From: Chrysaora quinquecirrha
Taxonomy: Eukaryota; Cnidaria; Scyphozoa; Semaeostomeae; Pelagiidae
Direction of reading: 5' to 3'
Length of the DNA: 64,000 nt
Assembly (NCBI GenBank): GCA_014526335.1
Contig: JACTAT010000045.1
Location: 1,300,532 to 1,364,531 of the forward strand
Part shown: positions 11,476-20,750 of the stretch, piece by piece
Layout of the letters: each line of letters begins with the position of its first letter
Position numbering within the stretch: position 1 is the first letter of the stretch
Translations under genes and position numbers: made by a program
Notes under the pieces: generated by a model
Database searches by the model: none
Told to the model about the DNA's origin: nothing
Seen by the model: only the letters and a program-made list of their open reading frames with translations

Positions 11476-11553
11476 CTCCCAAGTTAAGGGAACCAAAGAA
11501 GTGCTATGATGCAGTAGAATGACAATCCAAGATAAAAATCTTATATAATCAAA
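11476..11553 (-). CDS. Exon cassette at the upstream end of the array
   Basis: The cassette is bounded by TTTTTCAG| and |GTAGGTAG. It is 78 nt, exactly 26 codons, open in phase 0 (FDYIRFLSWIVILLHH...). With the 9875 unit it is one of the two cassettes whose length is a multiple of three and whose acceptor is the canonical CAG. The two sit at the two ends of the array, with the eroded ones between. No family was recognised. Confidence 0.35.
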
Positions 11554-11982
11554 CTGAAAAATAAAGAAAACACTATTTTTGAGAAAACTCAACATTGAAG
11601 TGAATCAATTCAGTGCCATTACATGAAGTAGCTATAAGATTTGTACACAAGCAAAGGAAATGATGGAGGAGCTAAGCAAAGTCAGTTGTAAATATTTTTC
11701 AATAGCTTACAAACTTAACCAGAAGTCAAGGGAAAGATAAAATGTACAATGGTAAACATATGAGGCAGCTTTTGCTACATTGATACTATTTAGAAACTGT
11801 TATTGGTTGATTCAGGCCAACAAACATACATGGCCTAAATGGACATTTCTCATTGCCTAAATCTACATTCGCCTCAGCCAATCAAATCACTCAATCCATG
11901 GCAAATCTTTCATTTTTAACCAATCAGAGACCGAGAAAAGGGCATGATACGTGGACATTGCGAACGATACGTTCAGCTTAAC
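11554..11982. other. Spacer before Polinton copy 1
   Basis: No gene was recognised. The stretch has several CCAATCA-type motifs (11876-11930), but it lacks the heat-shock-element block that precedes the polymerase gene in the other copies. The left terminus of Polinton copy 1 appears to be lost. Confidence 0.5.
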
Positions 11983-14900
11983 CTGGCATCCGGCACAATT
12001 CTATCCACCCTACATCCGCAATCAAAAGATTCACAGAGAGTTGCAAAGTATTGTGCATACTTGAATGAACTTAACTGTGAAGGATTGACATATCAAGTAA
12101 AAGCAACCGATAAACAGATGATTGATACATTTGAAATAAATAACAATTTCACAATCAACATCTATATGGATTAAGATGGCTCAATTGTACCAGTAATCAC
12201 AACTTCAGTCAAACATGAAAGACAGGTCTTTTTGCTATTGACAACCAGTGAGGATGATGAGAGTCACTATTGCTGGATAAAGGACTTTAGTCGTCTTTTG
12301 GCAGGTCGTGATGGTCATAAACATAAACGAAAAAGTTTTTACTGTCCTCTATGCTGTTCGGGGTGTACAACTCAAAAAAAATTGGAAAAGCATGAAAAGC
12401 TATATCACACTCCTCAAGCTGTTGAATATCCCCAAGATATAGAATTAAAGTTTGAACGCTTCAAAAATCAGAGCTGGATACCATTCATTATCTATACAGA
12501 TACCAAATCCATTTCGAAAGCTCAAACAGGAGAGCTGTCTATCAAGAACACAAGCCAATCAGTTATTGCATTCATGTCAAATCAATTGATAATATATGGC
12601 AGCAACCGTTACAATGCAATACTGGTGAAGACTGCATGGAGGTGCTGATGGACTGGCTAAATGAACTGAATGATGAAATCCGAGCAGTGTTCACGAAAAC
12701 CATGCCGATGATTAGATTAACACCTATTGCTGTAAGCAGCAATTTGATGACAAAAATAGAAAGAAAGTCAAAGATCATTGCCACATTACTGGGAAATACA
12801 GACGACCGGCTTGTAAGTATTGCCACTTTAATCATCTGAATATAGTAGGAAACACTCATACGATCGCGATCGTCTTCCACAATCTATAAGGGTATGCAAT
12901 GCATCAGGTCCTGAAGAATTTGAAAGACAGAAATACAAAGATCATTGCCAATTCGAAAGAAAAGATCATGAATGAACAGATTGGTGCTCATACTGACGTG
13001 AATGAAGATGGTAAGGAAAGAAATATTCATGGAATCAAATACATCGACTCCTTTGCATTTCTGAGTACAAGTTTGGCAGCACTGGCCGGCAACCTGCCTA
13101 AAGAACAATTTGTCTCCGTGAAAGGCTACCTACATGATGATATTACTGAACAGCAGTATCCTGATGTACTGAGAAATGAACAGGAAAGAGTTGGAGAATT
13201 GGAAAGAGAACGTCAAGGAATGTTTGAACCTGGTGTAGCATGTAAAAACCCGCTAAAAGATGAAGATGTTCTAGATTATAGAAATTGGAAAATACCATCA
13301 AAGAGAGATTTGACAGATGCTGAACTTGCAGAAGTTGAGAGGGCATTTGAGTTGCTGACAAGAAAAGGTGTTTATCCCTACGATTGGATGGATAGTGCAG
13401 AGAAAATGGAAGAAACATATCTACCACCAAAAGAAGCATTTGACAACAAACTCAGTGATTCTAACATCACTGGTGAAGATTATGAGCATGCTCAACAGGT
13501 TTGGCAATTCTTCAAATGTCAGACTTTTCAAGATTATCATGAACTGTAGTTGAAAACTGATGTGTTGCTGTTGACTGATATATTCGAATCAATCAGAGCA
13601 CAAAGTCTGGAATTCTACAGACTCGATCCTGGACGTTATCTAACTGCTCCTTCAGTAGCCTGGGATACGATGCTGAAGATGAATGGTGTGAAGCCGGAAT
13701 TGCTATCCGAAGTAAAGAAGGACATTGTACTTATGATTGAAGATGGTATTCGTGGTGGTGTCTCGATAGCAGGCATGCCAAATCAACAGAAAAAAACACG
13801 CTGATGTACCTGGATGGGCAATGTCGCAACTAATGCCGTATGGTGGTTTCAAGCAATTTACACAAGAAGAAATCAGAAACAAAGACATCCACGCTTTGAT
13901 GACAAGATCGAATGAGGATGTTGGTTATATTCTCAAAGTCGATTTGGAAAATCCAGTTGAGTTACACGATCATCATGCAGATCTACCATTAGCGCTGCAA
14001 AGATTGCAAGATCAAGAAGACATGCTATCAGAACATCAAAAGAACGCTAAAGAAAAACTTTTCAATTGAAAAATGTTTAAGTCAACACTGAACCTAATAT
14101 CAAATCTATTCAACAAATAAGAATACCTCATGCATGAAAGAAATTTGAAGCAGTGTTTGGAATTGGGTTTGGAGCTGACAAAAGTTAATGAAATCATCGA
14201 ATTCAAGCAAAGTCTATGGTTGAAAGAATACATTGATTTTAATACCCAATAGGTGGTGTGGCCGTGTGGTCAAGGCGCTCATCTCAGGATCATCGTCCAC
14301 AAGCATGCAGTCAACTCAGCTGTCCATCCTTCTGAGGTCAGTAAATGAGTACCCAGATTTCTAGGGTAATAACTGATAGTGTCCCCAATTAGAAGAAATG
14401 CTAAACCCCTTGACACTTAAATAAAGTCGATTATTATTAATACCCAGAAGAGAACACATGCAAGAAACGACTTTGAAAAAGATCTGTGCAAGTTGATGAC
14501 CATTTCCGTGTTCGAGAAGACAATGGAAAACGTAAGAAATCATCGTCACTTTGATATCTGCACTGATGGAATAGTCTTGAGAAAATGGGTACAAAATCCA
14601 AACTTTTATGGAGTAATTGAAATCAATGAAGACACGCTTTTGGTTGAGAAAATGTTGAGGAAAGTTACACTCAAAAAACCAATGTATATTGGTTTCAGCA
14701 TATTGGATATTAGCAAAACATTGATGAATGATTTCCACTATAACTTTGCAAAGCCAAACCTTCGAAAAATTGAGCTATGCTGCATGGATACTAATAGTTT
14801 CATCTACGACATACCAATGTCTAAAGATCAAGTCGATAAAGTATTGAAAGATCACAAAGAGGGATTCAATTTCAGCAATTACGATAAAGAACATCCAAAT

Positions 14901-15141
14901 TACTCTATAAGAAACAAGAAAGTTATCGGGAAAATTAAAGACAAGCTTGGTGGTGTGGGAATGAAGGAATTCGTTGGATTGAGATCAAAGATTTATAGCT
15001 GTCAAATCGATGATGGAAATACGATCAAAAGAGCAAAAGCAATAAAAAAGTATGTTGTGAATAAGTAAATGGGGCATCAAGATTATGTGAAATGTTTGAT
15101 GGAAAGGCGCTGTGAAGACGCTGTGAAGAAGAAAACATTGA
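11983..15141 (+). pseudogene. Polinton DNA polymerase B, copy 1 (N-terminus missing, several breaks)
   Basis: The gene encoded the element's protein-primed replicative polymerase. Similarity to copies 2 and 3 begins at 11,983 (ILSTLHP), so the N-terminal zinc-finger part is lost. In order it shows a C2HC-like finger (FYCPLCCSGC, about 12,340), an exonuclease-I-like site changed to YTDTKS (about 12,500), the DHCH motif region without an intron (about 12,775), and YIDSFAFLSTSL (about 13,045). Polymerase motif A is partly deleted near 13,800. Motif B is altered and motif C reads CMDTNSF instead of a DTDS-type core (about 14,785). Breaks include a TAA at 12,172, a TAG at 13,547, frameshifts near 12,580 and 12,720, a SINE at 14,249-14,436, and a C-terminal deletion after 15,068. 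It cannot make an active enzyme. Confidence 0.85.
14249..14436 (+). mobile_element. tRNA-derived SINE inside the polymerase pseudogene
   Basis: A 188-bp insertion is flanked by a perfect 10-bp target-site duplication, TTAATACCCA (14,239-14,248 and 14,437-14,446). The same site is uninterrupted in copies 2 and 4 of the gene. The head reads GTGGCCGTGTGGTCAAGGCG, which matches the A-box side of a Ser/Leu-type tRNA. The B box is not clean. The 3' end is a short TTATTATTA tail. Confidence 0.8.
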
Positions 15142-15312
15142 TTGATCATTTAACTGTTTTAACAAACTATTTTAACAAACGGTTTTAAAATTATTCTAAA
15201 CTGTTTTAACAAACTGTTTTAACATTATTCTAAACTGTTTAGCAAACCGTTTTAACGTTATTCTAAACTGTTGTAACAAACTGTTTTAACAAACTGTTTT
15301 AACGTTATTTTA
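15142..15312. repeat. AACTGTTTTAAC repeat between convergent genes, copy 1
   Basis: About ten imperfect copies of AAACTGTTTTAAC, partly grouped with TATTCTA spacers, lie between the convergent 3' ends of the polymerase and protease genes. The same repeat occupies the equivalent place in copy 2 (43,500-43,615). It is therefore part of the element and may hold 3'-end or termination signals. Confidence 0.75.
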
Positions 15313-15756
15313 AATTATATCTTCGTTTAACATAGTTGTAAACAAATAAATCGTTATCCAACTTGTTCTGAATGTTGAAATATTTATTAGTGAATGATTT
15401 TCGTTTTTTGTTCTATTAATTAAAAACAATATAAAATGTTGTCCAGATGTAGAAGCCTCATAGGACTGAACTTTAACCTTGTTATAAGCAAGCTTGAACA
15501 GGCTAATAAAGTCTAGAAATTCTTTGAACATGAGAGTTTCACCAAACGAATCATAGAAATTCAATCGACCATCATTGGCAATATTGACAGCTACCCAGTT
15601 GGTTCCTTTACCAGTAAAATTATCTTCATTGAAAATAAATGAACAAGGTAGAGAATGAATGTTGATGTTTTTGATTTCATCTTCCCTGAATACGCCATGA
15701 AAATGAGATAGCTTTTCATGTTTTGCAAGTAAGTTATTAATCGTTATATCATCCAT
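15310..15756 (-). pseudogene. Polinton adenain-like cysteine protease, copy 1 (catalytic residues lost)
   Basis: Family role: maturation of capsid proteins. The start MDDITINNLL is at 15,756. Compared with copy 2, the catalytic His in GTHWVAV is Asn here (GTNWVAV), and the catalytic Cys region (CGQHC in copy 2) reads SGQHF. The acidic residue in FYDSFG is kept. The C-terminus is frameshifted (ends NEDII). With His and Cys gone, the product could not be a protease. It is the last gene of the minus-strand block and lies 57 bp downstream of the capsid gene. Confidence 0.8.
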
Positions 15757-15812
15757 AATTACCAATATCGAATGACGTTTCTTTGACTATCAATTTGAAT
15801 TACCCTATCCAA

Positions 15813-16770
15813 TTAACCTAAAATCACAATGTTCATCAAACTGTCGACAGCGTTTGCAAAATTTATACTTATTCTCAGATTACCCTCTCTTTTAAGCAAA
15901 TATTGCTCATCTGCACAGTTTCCCTTCGGTGTTAAATCAAAACCATAGATTGCCCATCCTTGTTTGAATCTATCGTAATCAATTAGGCTAGGTGATTTAT
16001 TCAAGCTGATCACCAAACGACTATAGGCATTAAAATAATCATCATCATCATAATTCAATCTTAGTTGTGGGGTAACTTCTTCATTGTCAACAGTTACTTG
16101 AACAGCAGAAACAGAAACATGTTCAAATTTAAACGGATTTCCTTCATCTGCTCCATTGAATGATGAATTATCAACCAGCGCAAAAAACCATCTGTTTGGA
16201 ATCTTTCTATTGAACATATTCTCTTCAACTCGACTGGTTGTTGCGGTATTAATCAAATAGCTTGCCATGTGAGGTTGACAGACTGGGTAAATTGCATTAG
16301 TTTTCATAAGCGTTCTTTCAATTTCTTTCAATACATCATCTTTAACATGTATGTGACGAAGCACCAGTTTCACTTCGGAAATGTACAGACGTGAAGTGTT
16401 TCCAGTTTTCCTCATCAAACAAAACCCATCGCTGTTTGGACTCAATCGCCATTGAATACGAACGCCAGGCAGCAAGTATTTGGTTTGATTGCAAATGTTA
16501 ACATGAGGTTTTGTCAACACTTTAACATTTTCACTATCATCAAATGGTGCAGATCTTGCGTTTAAACCTAGATTTTTTGCCATTGCAGTTGTTGGAAAAC
16601 CAACATATACTTTGCCAATCGTATCACTGACCCAGTTTGTCATTTTCAAATAGTTTTTAGCTCTGGTTTCATCAAATGTCAGAATTGTTTCCAAGTAAGA
16701 TTGATAGGGATGCATTCCATTTGCTTCTTGTATGGGAGTATCATTGAAAGGTGAGGTTGTATGCTATCAG
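15813..16770 (-). pseudogene. Polinton major capsid protein, copy 1 (N-terminus missing)
   Basis: A 300-codon frame (16,715-15,813) matches the C-terminal three quarters of the copy 2 capsid gene through the blocks NYLKMTNWVSDTIGK, LLPGVRIQWRLSPNSDGF, NGADEGNPFKFEHVSVSAVQV and YGFDLTPKGNCADEQ. This is the double-jelly-roll major capsid protein of Polintons, often labelled F54H12.2-like in animal genomes. Similarity reaches upstream to about 16,770 and then stops; the sequence beyond belongs to the penton-like gene, so the N-terminal part is deleted. The rest of the frame is unbroken, which is unusual in this copy. Confidence 0.85.
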
Positions 16771-16792
16771 AAGTCTTGAATTCAAAAGTATT

Positions 16793-17329
16793 TCAACATT
16801 GAGCATTTGGTAAAGTGTGATTCATTTCATCTTCCGAGACGATGAAATGTGCCAAAGGTCTTGAAAATTTTATGAGAAGTCTGCAGGTGAATTTCAAACA
16901 CTTTCCTTGATATGTTGAATATCCCAATGATTTAAAATCATCTTTCATTTCAAACTGTATCTTTCCACCAATCAGTGATACTGATAACATGTTTTTTAGC
17001 TGATAACAAAACTCATGGAAATTTAATACCCTGTCATTGAAAGCCTTTTGAATTCATAATACATGACAGTGTTATCGCATGTTTCAATAATTTCTTTATC
17101 AAGATAGATTTTTTTATTAAAAAGATCATTTTTGCCCCAATTAATCAATTTCCCCCTCTTCATCCTTGACTGTTACATACTCATTTGCTATTGAAAACCA
17201 ATATTGATCTTGCGGTGATTTTTCTCCGCTATCCGGCAACGTCATTTGCAACAATGCCATTTCCCATTTTCTTTTATTGTTTAATTGAAATATGTGAGGT
17301 AAATCAACTGTGAAATCTACTAATTTCAT
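16793..17329 (-). pseudogene. Polinton penton-like minor capsid protein, copy 1
   Basis: The start at 17,329 reads MKLVDFTVDLPHIFQLNNKR and continues KWEMALLQMTLPD, the usual opening of the single-jelly-roll penton protein of these elements. The frame breaks near 17,141 and again near 17,030. It resumes as LSVSLIGGKIQFEMKDDF (16,990-16,793). The C-terminal part, which is preserved in copy 2, is missing. It sits between integrase and major capsid genes in the same orientation. The family call rests on the N-terminal pattern and position. Confidence 0.6.
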
Positions 17330-17375
17330 TCTATCTGTAGTAAATCCCGAAGGAACAACAAAATCAAATTATTCA

Positions 17376-18429
17376 TCAATCATATTGTCTCCAATTGACT
17401 TTCAGCCACCCACTCATCACATTGTGGAGGATAACCTTTCGATCTGAATAAATAGAAGTTTTTCTTCTTTTTTTCTTAGTTTTCAACACTTGATTGACAA
17501 CAAATGTTTTTGAAAGATACACACGCTGTAGCTCTTCTTTGTAAAAAAGATAAACTATCGTTTCACCCTGTAGATCTTCAATTGCATACATTACTGGGTA
17601 TCTTTTTTGAAAGACTTTACTGATCTTGAATATTTCTTCAGTATAATTTTCTAAGTAACCTTTCTTAAACATTCTCTTCTTCAAACTCAACCTTACATAA
17701 TCTCCAGTTTTGAAAAGCTTTCCATTTTTTCTGGTTTCTTTTTTCAACAGTCTTTTTCAAACAGTGTTGACATTGTCTTGGTTGACTTCAGAAGGTCTCA
17801 TACCAATAGATCTGTGGTACGTATTATTGTATGAGTTGATAAAATCTTGTAAATTATCAATGTATCTCAACGTATTTTGTGCTGTAAAGTATCTATACAT
17901 TCGTCCTTTTAATGTTCTGTTAAATCGTTCAACAATTGCTGCCTTTACTTCATTATTTGCAGTGTAAAACTCAATATCGTTTTTCTTCAACAAAGCTTGG
18001 AATTCTTGTTTATTAACTCACTGCCTTTATCGGATTGTACCTTTTAGGTTTTCTTTCGGATAAAATTTCTTTAAACGCATTGACAATTTCTTTTGCAGTT
18101 TTTTTTAGAGGCTTTACCCATGCATACTTGCAAAAAGTATCAATACAGCATAAGAGGAATGTAATGTTGTCGGTTTCTTTTTTCAATTGCGTCATATCAA
18201 CAAGATCACATTCCCATAAATAATCAATTTTGTTGGTTAGTATCCATTCTCTTTTAAAGTTCTTCCTACTTGGCTTGTGTAGCGAATATGTAAGACTAGT
18301 TTTACTCCACTCTTCAACATCTTTCTTTTTCGAATTAGGAATTACTTTTTTGAATTCCCTATACGCTTTATCTAAACCTTCGAGAGAACCCGGAACAGAA
18401 GGATCTTAATATAACTTTTCTAAACTCAT
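17376..18429 (-). pseudogene. Polinton retroviral-type integrase, copy 1
   Basis: Family role: inserting the element's DNA. The start is MSLEKLY at 18,429, with a TAA eight codons in (18,406-18,408). The N-terminal region contains LEGLDKAYREFKK and LHKPSRKNF. The catalytic core shows the first Asp in ECDLVDMTQL (about 18,195) and the Glu in AAIVERFNRTLK (about 17,945). The second-Asp region is scrambled by a frameshift near 18,040. The C-terminal SH3/chromo-like part reads FKTGDYVRLSLKKRMFKKGY (17,710-17,640) and ends LKVNWRQYD. A further frameshift lies near 17,755. At least three breaks make it inactive. Confidence 0.85.
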
Positions 18430-18456
18430 GATAAATCAATTAAAAATTCTAACAAT

Positions 18457-18594
18457 TTAACATTTGTACAGTTTTTTTTGTTGCTTTCTTTTCTTACACT
18501 TTCTTCCTTTATTTTTTATCTTTTTAGGCTTTTTCTTCCCTGATTCATTATCGAGTTTGCTTAGTTCCATGACTATCTTTTCAAAAGAATCCAT
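18457..18594 (-). CDS. Small lysine-rich protein, 45 residues, in the Polinton late block
   Basis: An intact 45-codon frame starts MDSFEKIVMELSKLDNESGK and then is almost entirely basic (KKKPKKIKNKGRKCKKRKQQ), ending LYKC. It lies between the ATPase (29 bp upstream) and the integrase (28 bp downstream), on their strand. It has no stops, whereas both neighbours are broken. Polyanion-binding or DNA-condensing small basic proteins are common in related dsDNA viruses, so a core-protein role is possible. I see no family-specific motif. The equivalent position in copy 2 is not in the window. Confidence 0.45.
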   Translation of the reverse strand: MDSFEKIVMELSKLDNESGKKKPKKIKNKGRKCKKRKQQKKLYKC

Positions 18595-18622
18595 TTTTAC
18601 TGTCTTACTGAATTGCTGATCT

Positions 18623-19285
18623 CTATTTATAGCCTTTTCTAGACTTGTACACCATTAAAGGAGCTTCATTAGGGAGAATATTGGTGCGATATCTCATATC
18701 TTCTCCAATCAATTGTGTGAAATCACAAAGTAAGTAGCCATACATTCTTGCTGTTGCATCATTGTAAATGTCAAGTTATGTTTTTGGAGATGAGGGCATA
18801 ACTTGTCGTGCAAGAAATCTAATTTGACTTCTATCAAGAGGATTCTTGAAAAATACTTGATACTGAGTATTTAGAGCCAAATTTCTCATTTCTGTTCCTC
18901 TTGGAAAAGGATTTTGCATCATAACAATGACGTTGATGTTTAGATGAGATCTTCCTTTTGTGAACAATTTTCCCAAATCTTTAAAGTTGTCAATTTCATG
19001 CATTGAATCATCGACAACAATAGTTAATCTTTTGTCTGATCTTTGAATTTCTTCGAACAAGTTTTCAGGTAACTCAGTAATAAATCTACAATTCCCATTA
19101 AATCTTTTTTTAACGTGCTCAAACAATTCTGCTTGATTTGTTCCCGAGATCCACATAAGATTGGGATATAGTCTGCCATTATCAATTATATTGTTATAGT
19201 CATTCAACAAATTTTCTACCCAAGTCGTTTTGCCGCTTCCTCATACTCCAGATAAAATTGAAGAAAAGGTGCTTTAAATCTCAAA
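18623..19285 (-). pseudogene. Polinton A32-like packaging ATPase, copy 1
   Basis: Family role: pumping DNA into the capsid. The Walker A region reads GSGKTTWVENLL (about 19,235) with an in-frame TGA just before GSGKTT. Walker B is LTIVVDDSM (about 19,025). A conserved VIVMMQNPFPRG follows, with NTQYQVFFKNP towards the C-terminus. Another in-frame stop lies at 18,776-18,778. After it the same frame continues with plausible sequence (YNDATARMYGYLLCDF) to a stop at 18,623-18,625. A further stop sits near the N-terminus (about 19,275). The length without the stops fits the family. It is a pseudogene. Confidence 0.8.
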
Positions 19286-19586
19286 TTGTAACTCAGTGGT
19301 GTGACTATTGTAACTATTTATATCAAGTTTTAAACATCTCATACAACAGGTAATACTATTTATAACAAATTCTTAAAATCTAGCTATAAAGTCAAACTAA
19401 TATTCATAACATCTAATTTTGAACATCTCATGAATAACAACTGTATAAAAACGTTCAGTCTAGGCAAATGCAGTGATTAAATTGTTTATTATTCTGCTCA
19501 ATATTTTGTGAAGAGACTTGGATGAGATAATTCATCATGGTTCTATCGTTCAGTCGGCCATTCTTCTTCTTCAGCTCATCAAACAT
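19286..19586. other. Spacer with degenerate direct repeats
   Basis: AT-rich sequence between ATPase and the unknown late gene. AACATCTCAT followed by an AACAACTG/ACAACAGG-like string occurs twice (about 19,335 and 19,425). No gene is visible beyond the C-terminal tail of the upstream gene. Confidence 0.45.
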
Positions 19587-20433
19587 TCATTTCTTGAATG
19601 ATTCTTTCCCTTCAGCCAGTATGTCGGTGTTGACATAACTAATGTGAAATGTTAGAGATCTGGAAGCATTATAAATCATACAATCTTGCTTGTGATCAGT
19701 AGCATCAATTTGTTTTGTCCACAGCTCTGTAGTTGCACGCTTTTCCAATACTTTTTTGCCTTGTTGAAAATGTATTTCAGGAGAATTTCAGCATATGCTT
19801 CTTGAACTTGAACATCGATATTTGCTGGATCTTCTTCTTGTTTTTTTTCTTCTTTTGGATCTGCTCATTGTCACGTGCTGCTCTTTTGCGAGATGGAGGT
19901 GTCAGCATTTTCAGCTCAGCAAGCTTTCCATATTATGCTTTCAGAATTTCTTCTTTCAGATTTATTCCCGTCTTTGATGGTTTCTCATTCTTCCATCTTC
20001 GGATTCCAAGACAGAGCTGTAGAGGGAAATCACAAATTTTCGGCAGATAGATTTCCAACTTATCCTCATATGTTTCTTCTTCACTAAAAACTTCAGTGTA
20101 TAATGTTAGAAACTGTGTGATCCTACCACTATACTGCTTTGACTGAATGTGTACTTTGTTCTTCTCAAACAGACTTTCAGCATCTTCTCCGCGAAACTGG
20201 AATTGATCATTTATGTTTTCATCAACTATTTCCAGGAAACAAGATAGTGCTGCATGAGAAATACCCATTGACCTTACAGATTCACATTTTAGGTACCTTT
20301 CAGCACAACCACTGTATCTTGCAACTGCTGCTGCATCTTTCAACACTAACAACCATTTGTAAGAACCAGACTGAACAGCAAATGATGACTTGATTAGGCC
20401 CTCTTCATCTCTATTTTTGTAAATTGCAGCCAT
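19587..20433 (-). pseudogene. Unknown Polinton late gene next to the right-end promoter
   Basis: This is the first gene of the minus-strand block, starting MAAIYKNRDEEGLIKSSFAV at 20,433, directly below the right-end promoter. The first 166 codons are unbroken and end with a TAA at 19,933. Downstream, protein-like sequence continues through a basic stretch (PPSRKRAARDNEQIQKKKK). There a long A run (about 19,845) probably causes a frameshift. It ends in FHISYVNTDILAEGKESFKK near 19,587. No known domain was recognised; position and promoter suggest a structural or early-late protein. A 29-bp piece of this gene (19,651-19,679) reappears in the piggyBac-type element 2 kb away. Confidence 0.55.
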
Positions 20434-20439
20434 GACTCT

Positions 20440-20700
20440 TCAGTGATTTTTTAAGCTCCGCACTCACGACGACTTGTTACAACTGAACTGATTTGGTTTT
20501 GCGCATCATTTGTATAGACTGATCGAATGTGACGTTCGAATTATTACATCAATTAACCAATTAGATTGCAGGATTATTACGTCATTGAAGGGACTTTCCC
20601 GCTTCTAGAACCTTTTGGAAACTTTTGGAAACTTCTAGAGCCTTCTAGAACCTTCTATAATCTTCCAGAACATTCTCGAGAGACTTTCCCATTCATAAAT
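20440..20700 (-). promoter_or_regulatory. Right-end terminal repeat and late promoter of Polinton copy 1, with a GAA/TTC array
   Basis: Read on the minus strand towards the late genes, there is first a block of eight consecutive decamers (20,601-20,680) of the form nnTTCnnGAA. Of 16 pentamers 11 are exact TTC or GAA; the rest are TTT, GAG or TAA. A CCAAT box (AACCAAT on +, 20,552-20,558) follows, then a TTCGAACGTCAC motif, a TATA-like TCTATACAAA (about 20,509-20,518 inverse) and CAGTTCAGTT initiator motifs (20,481-20,493 inverse). The ATG is at 20,433. The order matches the promoter of the polymerase gene in copies 2 and 3, in inverse orientation, as expected for a terminal inverted repeat. 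Confidence 0.7.
20603..20680. promoter_or_regulatory. Heat-shock-element array, 16 phased pentamers
   Basis: TTC and GAA alternate every 5 bp over 78 bp (TTCTAGAA, TTTTGGAA, TTTTGGAA, TTCTAGAG, TTCTAGAA, TTCTATAA, TTCCAGAA, TTCTCGAG, each followed by two bases). This is the nGAAnnTTCn pattern bound by heat-shock factor trimers. Bases between the core triplets differ from those in copies 2 and 3, but the phase is kept. Confidence 0.75.
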
Positions 20701-20750
20701 GTCTCTTGCGCTCTTATAAGAGTAATTTTTACAGCACAATGTGATCTGTT

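Larger units (their letters stand above)
9875..11553 (-). repeat. Tandem array of nine exon-like cassettes, period about 186-218 bp
   Basis: Nine diverged units repeat at 9875, 10093, 10282, 10473, 10659, 10875, 11073, 11262 and 11476 (left edge of each exon-like block). On the minus strand each block is bounded on the 3' side by a GTA donor preceded by G (AAG|GTAGGT, AAG|GTATGT, CAG|GTATGT and similar; 9 of 9). On the 5' side it is bounded by an AG acceptor after a T-rich tract (TTTAG|GTTC or TTTCAG|; 8 of 9; the 10659 unit has lost it). Block lengths are 63, 70, 70, 61, 69, 70, 62, 79 and 78 nt. The intron-like spacers also resemble one another (AAAGACACTTTTAAGG motif near the start, AGAGAATAAG-like tracts). 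Blocks share a core resembling GTGTTATTCACAGTA. The unit therefore spans an intron-exon-intron module. Confidence 0.75.
11983..20700. mobile_element. Polinton/Maverick copy 1 (old, eroded, left end missing)
   Basis: The element has the Polinton gene set: protein-primed family B DNA polymerase on +, converging on a minus-strand block of adenain-like protease, double-jelly-roll major capsid protein, penton-like protein, retroviral-type integrase, packaging ATPase and an unknown gene. Nearly every gene carries stops or frameshifts. The right end (20,440-20,690) is inversely related to the polymerase-side ends of copies 2 and 3. It keeps CCAAT, TATA-like and initiator-like motifs and a GAA/TTC array, so it is read as a terminal inverted repeat that doubles as the late promoter. 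The left end and the polymerase N-terminus are absent. Confidence 0.85.

Noticed and set aside
14250..14330. A genuine tRNA gene
   Set aside because: Only the A-box half fits. The B box and acceptor pairing are poor, and the segment has a target-site duplication and a tail, so it is a SINE head.
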